64,000 nt of DNA from Calcarisporiella thermophila CBS 279.70 (lineage: Eukaryota > Calcarisporiellomycota): the NCBI RefSeq assembly GCF_041956535.1, contig NW_027192212.1:202970-266969 (forward strand), in the 5' to 3' direction. Of this stretch, positions 11,227 to 22,033 are shown piece by piece (position 1 is the first letter of the stretch; each line of letters starts with the position of its first letter). Position numbers and translations under genes: made by a program. Under the pieces are notes generated by a model. It ran no database searches. It was not told the origin of the DNA and worked only from the letters and a program-made list of their open reading frames with translations.

Positions 11227-12999
11227 TTAAGCATCTTCGCCTTTGTGTTCACCCAATGTAGCTTTGCCCTCCGCCGACTCCTTGATTTCCGAATCCCATT
11301 CCATCATATCCCGGTCCAACACCTCCAAATCTTTTCGTGTGAACAAATGCGGTAGCATCCATCTCCTCGCAGGCACCAACAGTAGGATAAATACGGGAAA
11401 GCTTATGGCAGCAGGAGACACCGTTACATAAAATATCAACGCAATTAAAGCAATTTGGAGGGTAGTGAAGAGTAGAATGACCCGGGCTGAGACCCTTGCG
11501 AGGTACGAAGTTGGCCGCTTGCATTCGCGATCCGTGAAGATCCATTGGACGCGAAGTGCTATTGTGTTTTCCTCGAGCGATTGGAAGGCATACACCAAGA
11601 AAAGCCCGGCCAGGATGGCCCTTGGAATCAGCCGCAAGACAAAGAGAAGTGGGGGGGAGAGAGTCAAACCGATCAAAACGGACTGCAGAAGTGGCGAAAT
11701 TCGATTTTCGACCACTGATTCCACGCGCTCCTCGCCAGTTAGGGGATCTCGCTCCATCCTAGATAATGCCTGGACATGCAGCGGCGCCTGAGGAATAAGA
11801 CCATTAGGAGCGGGGAGGCCGATAAGGCCGGCGATTAGGGTACAGATTCCCAGGATCAAGAAGTCGTAGTGAAAAGCCGGCCCTGTATAAATATTGGAAC
11901 CGGCAGATATAATAATCCAGTCTGGTCAAAATAAGCAGGAGAAATCGTACCTTTCTTCAACTTAAACTCGGGCCGCTGTGACAAAAGCGAGGAAACGTTG
12001 TGATCGAAAAAGAACAACACAGTAATGACTAGCGCCGGCAACATGGAGGCAAACACGGCCCATGTCTCCAACTCCCAAAAGGGAACCAGCCAGGGCCGCC
12101 CAGTAGTCGTGTTGAAGCTAGAGGGAGTTTCCAACCTGGAAATCTGCACGCCTGAGAGTCTGGGCAGGTAGGGAACCGCAGTAAACACGATGATTGCAGC
12201 AGCCGCCCCATAATCCGCAATGGTGCCCCGTATATTCTTGCGGAAGAGTGTCCAGCTGCGACCTCCTGCAAGCCAAATCGAAACGAGAAACGTGCCAACG
12301 CATAGCATCAGTCCTAAAAGGGCGCCTTCCATTGTCCCAGCTTCGAAATACTTGACAACTTCTTGAACGGCACGAGAGACGTATATAGCAGCTATCAGAG
12401 CTCCAAAAATTTCGCAGCTAAACTGCGTCACATACTGGAGAAAACGGCAAGCATTCAATGCGGCTAGCACGATATGGAACAACGCAGCCCAAATGCTAGA
12501 CCAAGCCATAAAAGGCAGAAAGGGGATATTGAGTCGTTCGCATAGATTAAAGATGGTAGCAGAGAAAATGGCCACGGGTCCTATATACTCATAGTGTTAA
12601 TGCCAACCCTGGATTTTGCAATGTATAACATCCTGAATCACCTGTCACCCCCATGATAACTAGTGGTTGGCCTGCAAAGACGGAGAAGAATACACCACCT
12701 AGTGCCGTGCTCGACAAAACTTCAATAACCCCATATTCATTATTTGTATGATCAGAGAGATCGGCGGCGAAAGTAATGGCGGGAAGGATGGAACAAAAGT
12801 ACATATAGACCGATGCGGAGAGTACTTTGGAGTGTATACCATCGCGCCAGTCAGAAACGTAGAGAGGAATTCGCCGGGCAAGATCATCTCGTATACCCTT
12901 AAGGAGTCGAATGGAAGTTAGGTACCTTCGATTAGATGAATTCGCATTTTTTTCCTTTATGGATAAATCCAAAGGAGTGTCAGTACCTCTATAGTCCAT
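11227..12999 (-). CDS. BOR1: BOR1/SLC4-type borate or bicarbonate transporter
   Basis: Plasma-membrane anion transporter of the SLC4/BOR1 family, which exports borate in yeast and plants. Exons 12999-12642, 12580-11951 and 11882-11227 give 547 residues, close to yeast Bor1. The sequence shows many hydrophobic helices and the family motif GQPLVIMGVTGPVAIFS spanning the first intron, then CEIFGALIAAIYV and the C-terminal LFTRKDLEVLD stretch. The N terminus is short and hydrophilic, as in fungal members without the large animal cytoplasmic domain. Substrate (borate, bicarbonate or another anion) cannot be decided from sequence. Start: the first ATG of exon 1, about 450 bp from the divergent CENP-N gene. 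Confidence 0.93.
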
Positions 13000-13450
13000 T
13001 GGCGAGGTATGGATATAGAAGTGTGGTAACTAAGATTAAAAACTCGGGTCTATTCTGCCATATATCGAGAAACGGTTGTTTACCAGCTCTCGATCACCTT
13101 CCAATCCTTTGAGGTCTAAATTATGTGACTGCCGAGCAAGCTTCCCAGTTAAAATTTGTCTTCTGCACGAGTTGAACCTAAGAAACAAAACATCGAGCTA
13201 GTCTGAGCTATATCTCTGTCTAATGACGTGAAATTACAATAGGTTGGTTAAGGGGATTACATCATCAAAAGCACATGATAGAAAATCACAACTGCTCTCA
13301 ATAGGGGTTGACGGCAATTAGGGGCGATCCATATCAATTCAAATCCCAAGTTTTGATCAAAATATATCAAACCGAAACATGGACCTATGTAGCGCAGCTC
13401 GTTCCAATTTTTTTTGAAACACGAAAAATTGACGCGAAAAGCTCCTATCG
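13000..13450. promoter_or_regulatory. Divergent promoter region, BOR1 / CENP-N
   Basis: AT-rich 451-bp spacer between two head-to-head start codons. I see no distinct TATA box or repeated operator, and no open frame of interest. Confidence 0.4.
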
Positions 13451-14913
13451 ATGGCCGTAGATTCGCTCCAAAGTATGCTCCCAGATTCTACTCTATACAC
13501 TCCTCATCCATATCTTCGTCGTCTTCTCACCCGTAACACCAAAGAGAATCTCCTTGCCATTGTCAAAGAGTGGTTTGCTCATGATCTAACCAAACCTCGG
13601 CCACCGGCGGAGGCCGAATATGACGACGATGAAGAGGAAACTACTTGGGAAGACTATGAGTTGTTGGAAAGCGAATCACGGCGGAAAATAGTGGATCGGA
13701 TATATTTTCGTGACTGGGTGAGGCATACATCGTCCGAGCGACCCTTTGTCACCAGCTGAACGTGTGTTTTTTTATATAGAAAGATGGTTTATGCTATTTA
13801 CAGGTCGCCCAATTGGATTTGGAATATTACCAAACACATTCAACAATACGCACTTGGAAGGCGCTAAAATTGTGTTGGCTCGGGGTAGGCGATAAAAGGG
13901 AAGGGCCAGTGCAGCGAAAGATGCACTTGAATGCAGAACAATTTCGATTGCGAATGAGCAAACTCTTAGCACCCTATTTTAAACACGTGAGTAGCATCAA
14001 AAATATCTCTTTCTTCATGCCGCTGGGACTTATCTTGTACCTCTCGATTGAAATTAGCACATTTATGTAAAACCGCATTCCCCCACCGGCACATTATGGA
14101 TCCGAGTAAGCATTCACGATGGAGTCCCATTGAATCAAATTCCTCCTGCGGCTTGTGTGCTCTATCTTGTGTGGTTTGTAAATTCGGAGTATCTGCTAAC
14201 AGGGACGGTCAAAACCGAATACAAAGACTATGTGTTGCAAGTAAGTTTATTTTGCGATTTTCGGTTTTCTGGACCCCCTAATCGTTCATCAAAACATATC
14301 TGCCTAGGCGCTTTTGGGCGTATTCGAATGTGACCGAGTGGACGAGTGGGATCTTAAGGGAAGAAATGTGAGCTCTCTACAGGAGCTCCTCCTCTATCGC
14401 GATTCACAAGGTGGCTTCAGCAAATACCGTCTGAATCAAGTTGACGATAATCCGCTTGTGCATTATTCTCGCAAAAAACAAAAGCTAGACGGTAAGAAAT
14501 AGGTCTTAGTTTGAAGACGGGCTTGCTATTGATTGCTGCGATCCACCCTAGATGGCCCCAAATATGTGAATGACGATGAGCCCATTATGGCTGAAGACAT
14601 GAGCTCGATCTCGGCACGATATTCGGAGGTGGACGATCGGTTTGGCCGCAATGAACAGCCCTCCTTGGAGCGGATCGAAATAAAACTTGCCCTCCCACTT
14701 GTCATCAAAACCGCTGAGGATAGTGTGGAAGACCTCCCCATCACCATCAAGGTCAAACTTGAGGGAACCAACGTGATGGAAGGAGTGAAACGGATGACTG
14801 CCCTAGGGATGGCAGAGGCACCGTTGCCCGATTTCTTGGGAGAGTTACACAGCCTGGCTGGGAGCTCCCTGGTCGTGGATGAGAATGGGACGCATGTCAA
14901 AGGAAGAGAGTGA
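13451..14913 (+). CDS. CHL4: CENP-N / CHL4 (Mis15) inner kinetochore protein
   Basis: Structural subunit of the constitutive centromere-associated network, partner of CENP-L/IML3, which contacts the CENP-A nucleosome. Exons 13451-13717, 13804-13986, 14058-14240, 14308-14491 and 14552-14913 give 392 residues. Family features are the N-terminal helical segment with ENLLAIVKEWF, then KIVDRIYFRDW followed by VAQLDLEYY, then the beta-rich section WIRVSIHDG and SEYLLTGTVKTEY, and the C-terminal motif LEGTNVMEGVKRMTALGMAEAPLPDF cut here into parts (LEGTNVMEG, RMTALG, LPDF). These families diverge strongly, so assignment rests on motif order and length. Residues 71-85 are acidic. Divergent from BOR1, followed in the same direction by an aldo/keto reductase. 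Confidence 0.85.
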
Positions 14914-15628
14914 TTTTTTGTGTATTTTTGTATAGTTTTTTTTATAATCTTTCGGATTTTGTTGACTTTAATGGTGGGCAAAATCGTGCTTTTGCAAATT
15001 ATATAATGTAATTTATCTTTTAATTTCTAACCCATTAAAGAGCCATTAAACGAAGAGCTAATCACCGTTCAACCGCAATCATGACCATGTACTCCACTCT
15101 CCACCTCATCCCCTAAACACTTTCCGCTAGGCCTTTCATCAAAGCAGCAAATGCTCCATCCGATTAGAATAAGGTAGAGGGAGACACTTGTCTCTAATTA
15201 AATAAACTAGAGGATCAGAAGTTCTAGAAAGGACGGCAATTTCTACCACAGCTCGGCTTGATCCAGAGCAAGAAATTCGAGTCACTGGCCCAGCAACATC
15301 GCCCACTGGCGGTATAAACTATATCCGCTGTGAAATAGCCGATACCGGCAAAACCTTTGTACAATTACTGCCGAGAGTGTCATCAAGCCCGTTGTCTATC
15401 ACTATCCCCTTCAAGGCGAGCGCGTGGGCCAATTAACACCTTGAAGTCATTACTAATATAGTGTTGAGTCATTCAAGAGTGGTCCAATTTCATACCCAGA
15501 TTTTGCCCATAACGGACCCTTAAGGAAATCGCAGTCAAATGAAGGAATGATAACTCTCCAACCTATATAAACTGGGCCGGATGGAAGAACCATCGAATTC
15601 GCCAGCTCATAACATCAACGCAAAGAAA
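14914..15628. other. Intergenic between CENP-N and the aldo/keto reductase
   Basis: A poly-T-rich stretch after 14914 probably includes the CENP-N 3' UTR. The remainder is upstream sequence of the reductase gene. I see no supported coding frame in its 715 bases. Confidence 0.5.
15564..15570 (+). promoter_or_regulatory. Putative TATA box of the aldo/keto reductase gene
   Basis: TATATAA lies about 60 bases before the ATG at 15629, a spacing compatible with a short leader. Few other genes in the window have such a clear element, which would fit an inducible gene. Confidence 0.5.
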
Positions 15629-17052
15629 ATGCCTTTCCCAACACGTCGTATCGCCAAAGAACCGGTTTCAGCCATTGGTACCGTGCACTTTGCTCCTTGA
15701 GCCAAGATAGCTTTTCTAACTCGGCTTTTATTGTTTTTCACTAGGCCTCGGGTGTATGTCAATGTCGCCTTGCTATGGCGAAGTGAACGATTCAGAGAGT
15801 GTTGCCACTCTTCACCGCGCGTTGGATCTCGGCGTTAATTTCTGGGACACCGCTGGTAACGCTCGACATATCTGCTCCGACTGAGAATTGGCTGACTGAT
15901 CGCTTTATTTATTGTCCATTTCTTAAGATATGTATGGTTTCACTGCTGGGTTTGGGCACAACGAAACGGTGGTAGCCCAAGCTCTCAAAACTCGCCGTAG
16001 CGAGGTGTTTTTGTGTACCAAGTTTGGTTTTCATTCGCCCGAGGCGATAGAAGCCACCAAGAAGAGGGTCAATGGAACGCCGGAGTATGTCAAGAAAGCT
16101 TGTCAAGCATCTCTCGAGAGATTGGGGGTGGACTATATTGATCTTTACTACCAACATCGCGTGGATCCAGACACGTAAATATAGACGTGGTTGGAAGAAC
16201 CATGCATTCTCTACTCACACGCTTCATTTATTTGTCTGAACCTATGCATAGTCCCATCGAGGAGACCGTCAAGGCCATGGCCGAGCTAGTAAAGGAGGGC
16301 AAGGTCCGTTACCTGGGGCTATCCGAGTGTAGTGCCGAAACCCTTCGTCGCGCGCACAAGGTGCACCCTATTGCGGCTGTACAAGTGGAATATTGTAAGT
16401 ACTATCTAAGAAGTTTGTGACCCAGACACCGCTGATATCGCCCGCTTTCTCCTTAGCTCCCTGGGAGACCTCTATCGAAACAAACGGGCTTCTTGACGCC
16501 TGTCGCGAGCTGGGCGTAACGGTTGTTGCCTACAGCCCTCTGGGTCGCGGCTTTCTCACCGGCAACATTACAGGACTCGAGCAACTTGACGATAATGATC
16601 GTCGACGAGCAGCTTATCCTCGTTTCCAAGAAGAGAACATCAAGGAGAATTTGAAGCTGGCTGAGATTATTCAGCAACTTGCGAAAAAGAAGAACTGCAC
16701 CGCGGCCCAGTTGTGCATTGCTTGGGTGTTGGCTCAGGTACGCAATGCCATTTGTAGCAAAGCAAGAAGTTTAAAGGTGTTTAATTTATTCTAATCGTAA
16801 CTAGGGCGAGGATATCATTCCCATTCCGGGGACAAAGAGAATTAATCGCCTCGAAGAGAATGCAGTAAGTGGATAGCAATATCTATACAATGGGAACAAA
16901 TAATAGATGCTAATTGATCGTGACATGTTTAGGCCGCTGCTAACGTCACACTTTCTCAAGAGGAGCTAGCAGAGCTAAGAAGTTTGGTGAACGAGGTCGG
17001 GGTCAGTGGAACCCGTTACGCAGATGCAGATATGAAACTCCTTAATGCTTGA
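15629..17052 (+). CDS. Aldo/keto reductase
   Basis: NAD(P)H-dependent oxidoreductase of the AKR superfamily, of the type near fungal pyridoxal and aryl-aldehyde reductases. Exons 15629-15677, 15745-15855, 15928-16174, 16252-16394, 16457-16737, 16805-16864 and 16933-17052 give 336 residues, a normal AKR length. The full catalytic tetrad is visible: Asp51 and Tyr56 in FWDTADMYG, Lys85 in LCTKFG, His130 in YYQHRVD. The strand motif EYSPWE and the cofactor-loop motif [16 protein letters not shown] near the C terminus are also present. Seven exons for a 336-residue protein makes it one of the most intron-dense genes here. Substrate unknown; a role in aldehyde detoxification is only a family-level guess. 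Confidence 0.94.
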
Positions 17053-17475
17053 ATTAGTTTAAACATTCAAAAATGCTTCCATTGCTCCCGTTATATTTCT
17101 TTTTTTTTTTTGTTAACTGTATTCTTGGCACAAAAGCAAATGTTGAAATTGTATCCATTCTAATAACAGCCCCTTTCCTTTACAATACTCGTATTTACTT
17201 AACCAAATCTAGAACCATCCTTCATCATTATGAAACATGTGGCGCAGCCAGCTTCGTGTCCAAAGTCTGTCCATTTTCATTGCTCTCTTTTTATTTTATT
17301 TTTTGCCTTTTGCTCTTCTTATATTCGTCTATTTTATTGGTCCAAGACGAGTGGCAAAAAGGAAGTCAACCCGCGACCGTCAAGGTACCTCCGTGAACCT
17401 CGATAAAAATCATCCTCCCGGTCCATCCTCTTACTGCATCTCCCCCTACATCTAATCATTGATGCTCATTGGGAA

Positions 17476-18313
17476 ATGGACAAACTCAAATCCGTAAAGG
17501 CTGGAGCATTACTCCCTGTCCATGGCATAACCAATTCCAAAAAGCATACTACCACCATCGAGCCTGCCTCAACTCCGCAACATCCCCATCATTCTACATT
17601 TGCGGCTTCGGCCTCACCCGCCTATACCCATATATTAGGAGGGGTAAGGATGAATGAAAAGAGAACAGTCATTCTTTTTCGTCGCCTTGATTGTAGCATT
17701 TCATTTTCCAAAATTAAACTTAGGTACCCGTTCAACCAGTTATTTATCCACCGCAGTATTCAGCATTGGTAAAGGCGGAATTATGGTTGGAGCATTCTTC
17801 GAAGGAGTCGCTGATCCCATCTTGAAATTTTCCCTTGTAGCCTAATGTGTTTTATCCAAATCAAATGGAGGAAAACTCAGAACCCCTCTACGTAAACGCA
17901 AAGCAGGTACACCTTTGGCCTCTTGAATTTGTGTTTTCCTATTCTCTTTAATCATTCTGTAACTCAATCCCATCCAGTACCATCGCATTCTGAAACGTCG
18001 CGAAGCACGAGCAAAATTGGAGATTGAAAAGAAACTGCAGAGAAGGAAGGTCAGTACCATCAAATTTCCATTGAGCTAATCAAAATCGGCTGTTCTTATC
18101 TGTATCCACTGACCAAATGCTCTCGCTTTTGAATAGAAGTATCAGCACGAGTCAAGACACAAACACGCCATGCGGAGGCCTCGTGGTCCTGGCGGTCGCT
18201 TTCTTTCATCACAAGAGATTGCGGCCCTGCAGCAGGAGGGCAAACTTCCCAAACAAGACACGGCGGTAGCGGCCGGAGAGCCGGCCTCTATAGCAAGCAG
18301 TAATGGCACGTGA
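17476..18313 (+). CDS. HAP2: NF-YA / HAP2 subunit of the CCAAT-binding complex
   Basis: DNA-contacting subunit of the trimeric CCAAT-binding factor. Exons 17476-17643, 17724-17768, 17841-17906, 17978-18049 and 18137-18313 give 175 residues. The two conserved blocks are intact: the subunit-association helix (EPLYVNAKQYHRILKRREA) and the DNA-binding block (HESRHKHAMRRPRGPGGRF). The linker between them has nine residues from KLE to KYQ, one shorter than I recall for the animal protein. The N-terminal part is short and rich in His, Pro, Thr and Ser. The start is the least certain part. ATG 17476 gives an open first exon, but an extra upstream exon ending at a GT near 17388 is possible. A short acidic/Ala tail ends the protein. 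Convergent with the Rua1-type gene. Confidence 0.92.
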
Positions 18314-18754
18314 GAGAACAGGGCAGCACTTGTCAGCATGTGTGCCCATGTTGAATACATATATCAAATCCTATTTTATTATGATTCTTATTTCACCTAT
18401 TCAGTGGTATATCATTGCAACTAATTCCATCGTTATTTTCTTTGGAATGAAGCGTGCTAGTCGCCATTCTGTTGTTCAGCAGTTTTAATTTTGTCAATGC
18501 GGTAATAATAAGAAAATGTATCACTTATCTCGAGGCAGCGAGGGGTCAGGTAAAAACAAAAAATGGATGCTATACAGAAAATAGAGATTTAACAGATACC
18601 GCAAATAAAAAATAGTATTAATAAAGTGCAATTATGAATGCGCTTGGATAGCATTTAGAGGAAGAATGGAATTGAAGCTGAAAGGGGGTGGGGTGGGGGG
18701 GGGGGGATATTTACATAAAACAAAAAGCTAGAGTAAAAAGAATTTTGGTTTCCT

Positions 18755-20478
18755 TTAAAATCCTGAGCGTTTTTTCGAGATCATGGTTGGCTTCGGGCAA
18801 ACGTGGCATCGGTGCGCATGCCGGTACCAAAGGACTGAGTTGATGGTGGATTTCCGTTTTGTGTTGTGCACCGGAATCCACTCCCGACACTGGTGGCATA
18901 ATCCCTCCGCTTGCTCACCATTCGCAAGACGAGTTTCGACCGGCTGTACAAAGGGCTGGCCCGACACCGACGAGATCCCATGGAAGAACCTAAAGAAATA
19001 AGAGATCAATGAAAAACCCCCACTACACACATATTTTTATCTGCATCGAGGATAATTACTGTTTATGATACCAATAAGCGCTGTTTTTCAACTGAAGCCA
19101 CTTCCCCGGTTTGCAGCTCTCACAATATCCTTCCTTGAGTGGGCCGGAAAAACGGACCCATCGCGGGGTGTACATATCGCCGGGGAACCGCAAGCGTTGC
19201 TGTCGCGGGATGCTCTCCTGCTCATTCGGCGAGGGGTTATTTTTGATTCCGGTGGTTGCCGCTGATGGAGGGGGCATATCGTTTGACCCGGTTGCAGGAA
19301 TCGGATGCGCGGGCCGAAGCTCGGACAAAGTAGGGGGAGGAAGAGAGGATGTTGACTGCAGCGAGCGTGGTAGCGAGTCCGAGGGATACTCGCTGGATTT
19401 GGGCCGCTTGCGACTTGAGCCAGCCGATTGAGGAGGAGGAGGAGGAGGAGGAGGAGGAGGAGGCGGATGGGGATCTGATTCGAGTGCAGGTTGTCCGGTG
19501 TATAGGCTGCGCTCGGGGGGGCGGTGCATATAGTTGTTGGTCCAAGTGCGATCCGTAGGAGCGGTGGTTATGAAATGATCAGAGTTGGTAAGAACTGGGT
19601 TGTCTGTGGGTGTAGAATGCGACGTGTAGTGTAGGGGATATGTGGAGGGCGGGTTGGTGCCCAGGCCGCCTGCATGGAACCAAGACATGTCATGCTGTGG
19701 TTTGTCGGGCTCGTAATCAGTTTTTCGCATCCCCGGTGGATCGCACCCCGTCGCTATTGGCGTGAAATTGCCTCCTCCAACGCTGGGTGCGTGCGAAGTA
19801 ATGGGAGTTCCCCCCGACTCCTGTTCCGCCTTCAGGTAGGAGTGAGAGGGGGTGAAGAGTGAAGGAAAAGAGTAGCGCTGGTGCTGGGCTTGGGGAGAAG
19901 GCTGGGGTAAGACGGAAGGCGGGTGCGGTTGGAGGTGTAGGGCTGGAGCTGTTGTTGGAGTAGGCGACGATTGCGCAGGGTGACGCTGTGAGAAGTTCCA
20001 GTGCCCAAAGTCGACTGTCGAGCGACGAAACTGCTCAGCATTAACATAGTCGTTGAGCATGTATGGATGTACCTGGCCATAAGGAGATGCCACGGGCGGC
20101 TGCGGAAGGGTAGTGGACGCGGGTTCGGTCGGGAATGGATCAAAGCCTAAATTGAACGAGATAAAAATGTTGAGCCGGGATTCTTCTGAGAATTCGACGT
20201 GAAAGAGAGCTACCTTTAGACTCGGGTTCAAAACCAGCCATGGACTTGGTTGCCATTCCAGGTTCCATTGCGGCAATCAGTAAATCCAAAGAATTAGATG
20301 ACACTTCATTGCTGCGTTCTGCGGGTGCCGTTGGCCCAGTGGATTGGCTGTAGCCCAGCGTCGCAGGACTTGAGAAACGTTTTTGTTGCTTGGAGACTAA
20401 GTTGGACTCAGCTGGCATTTGGGAATGGATGTGGCTCTGGAGGGAATTGGCGGGAGCCCTAGTACCAAAGGTCGACAT
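18755..20478 (-). CDS. Transcription regulator with Rua1-type C-terminal domain
   Basis: Putative nuclear regulator. Exons 20478-20214, 20146-19060 and 18989-18755 give 528 residues. Residues 1-400 are disordered and rich in Pro, Ser, Thr and His, with a run of about 11 prolines. The last about 115 residues match the fungal Rua1 C-terminal domain, named after the Ustilago maydis regulator of ustilagic acid genes. Visible elements are RWVRFSGPLKEGYCESCK, an aromatic run before HGISSVSG, and three Cys-X2-Cys pairs (YCESC, LCHQC, RCHVC) that suggest zinc binding. The domain is split by the last intron (18990-19059) after the YWYHKQ codons. Targets are unknown and a glycolipid role should not be assumed. 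Confidence 0.88.
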
Positions 20479-22033
20479 TCGAGATATAGGTCTGAGGGGG
20501 AATGGAAAGTGAAAATCAAAGGGTTAATGGGGGTCTTCGAGACAAATTAAAGGATAAATCACAGCACACTGAATTAGCCTAATAGGGAGAGGTGTACTGG
20601 AATTTTGTGTGTGAATTATTTAATACCTTGCTTAAACAGAATTATTCCCGGCTTAGGTGGGTGGCAATAAAGAGGTCTGAGCTCGTACTACGTTTCAGAG
20701 GGAAAGGAGGTTATTAAAGGGTAGCAAAACGATCATTAAACGAGCAAAAACAATGGATCAGCGAGGTGCACAAAGATCAATGGAGCTAATGCAGTGGAGA
20801 GAAAGAACGTGAATTTCGGAAAAAGAAATGTAAGGAGAAATGAGTCATACTAGTCTCTAATAGAAACAGCAAGGGAAAAATGTGAAAAGAAAATATTTTT
20901 TTTTTTGGGTTCAGTGCTATGCCTCCGTACTGCCGCCACACACAGCATCAACTCGACGTCAAAAAGTCAGATCCACATCTGATCTAGTATGGTAGGGCTT
21001 CATATCCTTTTTAGGGAATCGAGGATTGGCCCGCTATGGAAAAGCCACTTCGGGATCCTTAGGGAGGCATCCCATCATGGGGGGTATCTGATAAACGCCC
21101 ATTTGATTCACAAGAGAGATGGTGCTAGATTGCAGATGCTACTGATTGACAGGGGACTATCACGGCCAATCTCTCACCAGTACAAACTGGTATTTTCTAT
21201 CTTACACTGTACTACCACTGTAAGGAGAGCCCCCTGCCGTTTACAAGGCAGCTCTATCTCGAAAAAAAAAGCAGTCGATAAATTCGATACCTCCGAATAT
21301 AGAGAATCCAAAGATTATCACCGCATCTTCTAGGCAAATGCCTATTATCCTTATCCTTTTTTTTCTCGAATGACGAAATGTATCCGCAAGTATGGTGACA
21401 TGTTTAAACCGCAATATGTGAACGGGAAAAGGGAGGGAGGGGGAGTGGAGATGAACAAAGCCTTCACAAGATTTAGGGAGACCTCCAATATTTATAAGGG
21501 AAAAATCTTTGTATAGCAATGCAATCGGGGGTAAAACAAGGGTCGCAACTACTAGTTGCCTTGACGACAATTAGGCTTTACAGTGGCAGGATGAACAAAA
21601 GCATCGCGCAAATCGAGAATATACTTTGTAGAATGACAAAAAACGGCATAGGCCTTCGATTCTTGCAACATGCCGAGGTACTTTATGGCCTGGGCTGATG
21701 TCAAGCAGCAAGGAAAAATTAGGACATATTTGCATAATAAACATCCTAGTGGCAGAGGAGCTAGGAGGTTGAGAGAGCGCCTGAACAATTCCGTAGAATG
21801 AGCTGAGTCTATTTGAATGCAGGTATGTACAAGTTCGTGAGCTTAATAAACTCGGCCAACAGCATAAATTGGCTGGAGGATTGCCATAGTATTCATAACT
21901 GACGATTCATGCCAGCCTTGCATAGCATAAAATGCTTAAGCAATACGCCAAAAGGCATACCTATCGGGCATCCATTGGAAGGTGACCATATGTTTATTAT
22001 TATAATAAATATGATTTAATAAAAAGGGATGTT
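20479..22033. other. Intergenic between the Rua1-type gene and NOP9
   Basis: 1555 bases that hold the upstream region of the Rua1-type gene and the 3' flank of NOP9. Open frames (for example 20989-21333 and 21241-21570) are short and lack family features. I see no RNA gene, repeat or TATA-like element that I would defend. Confidence 0.5.
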
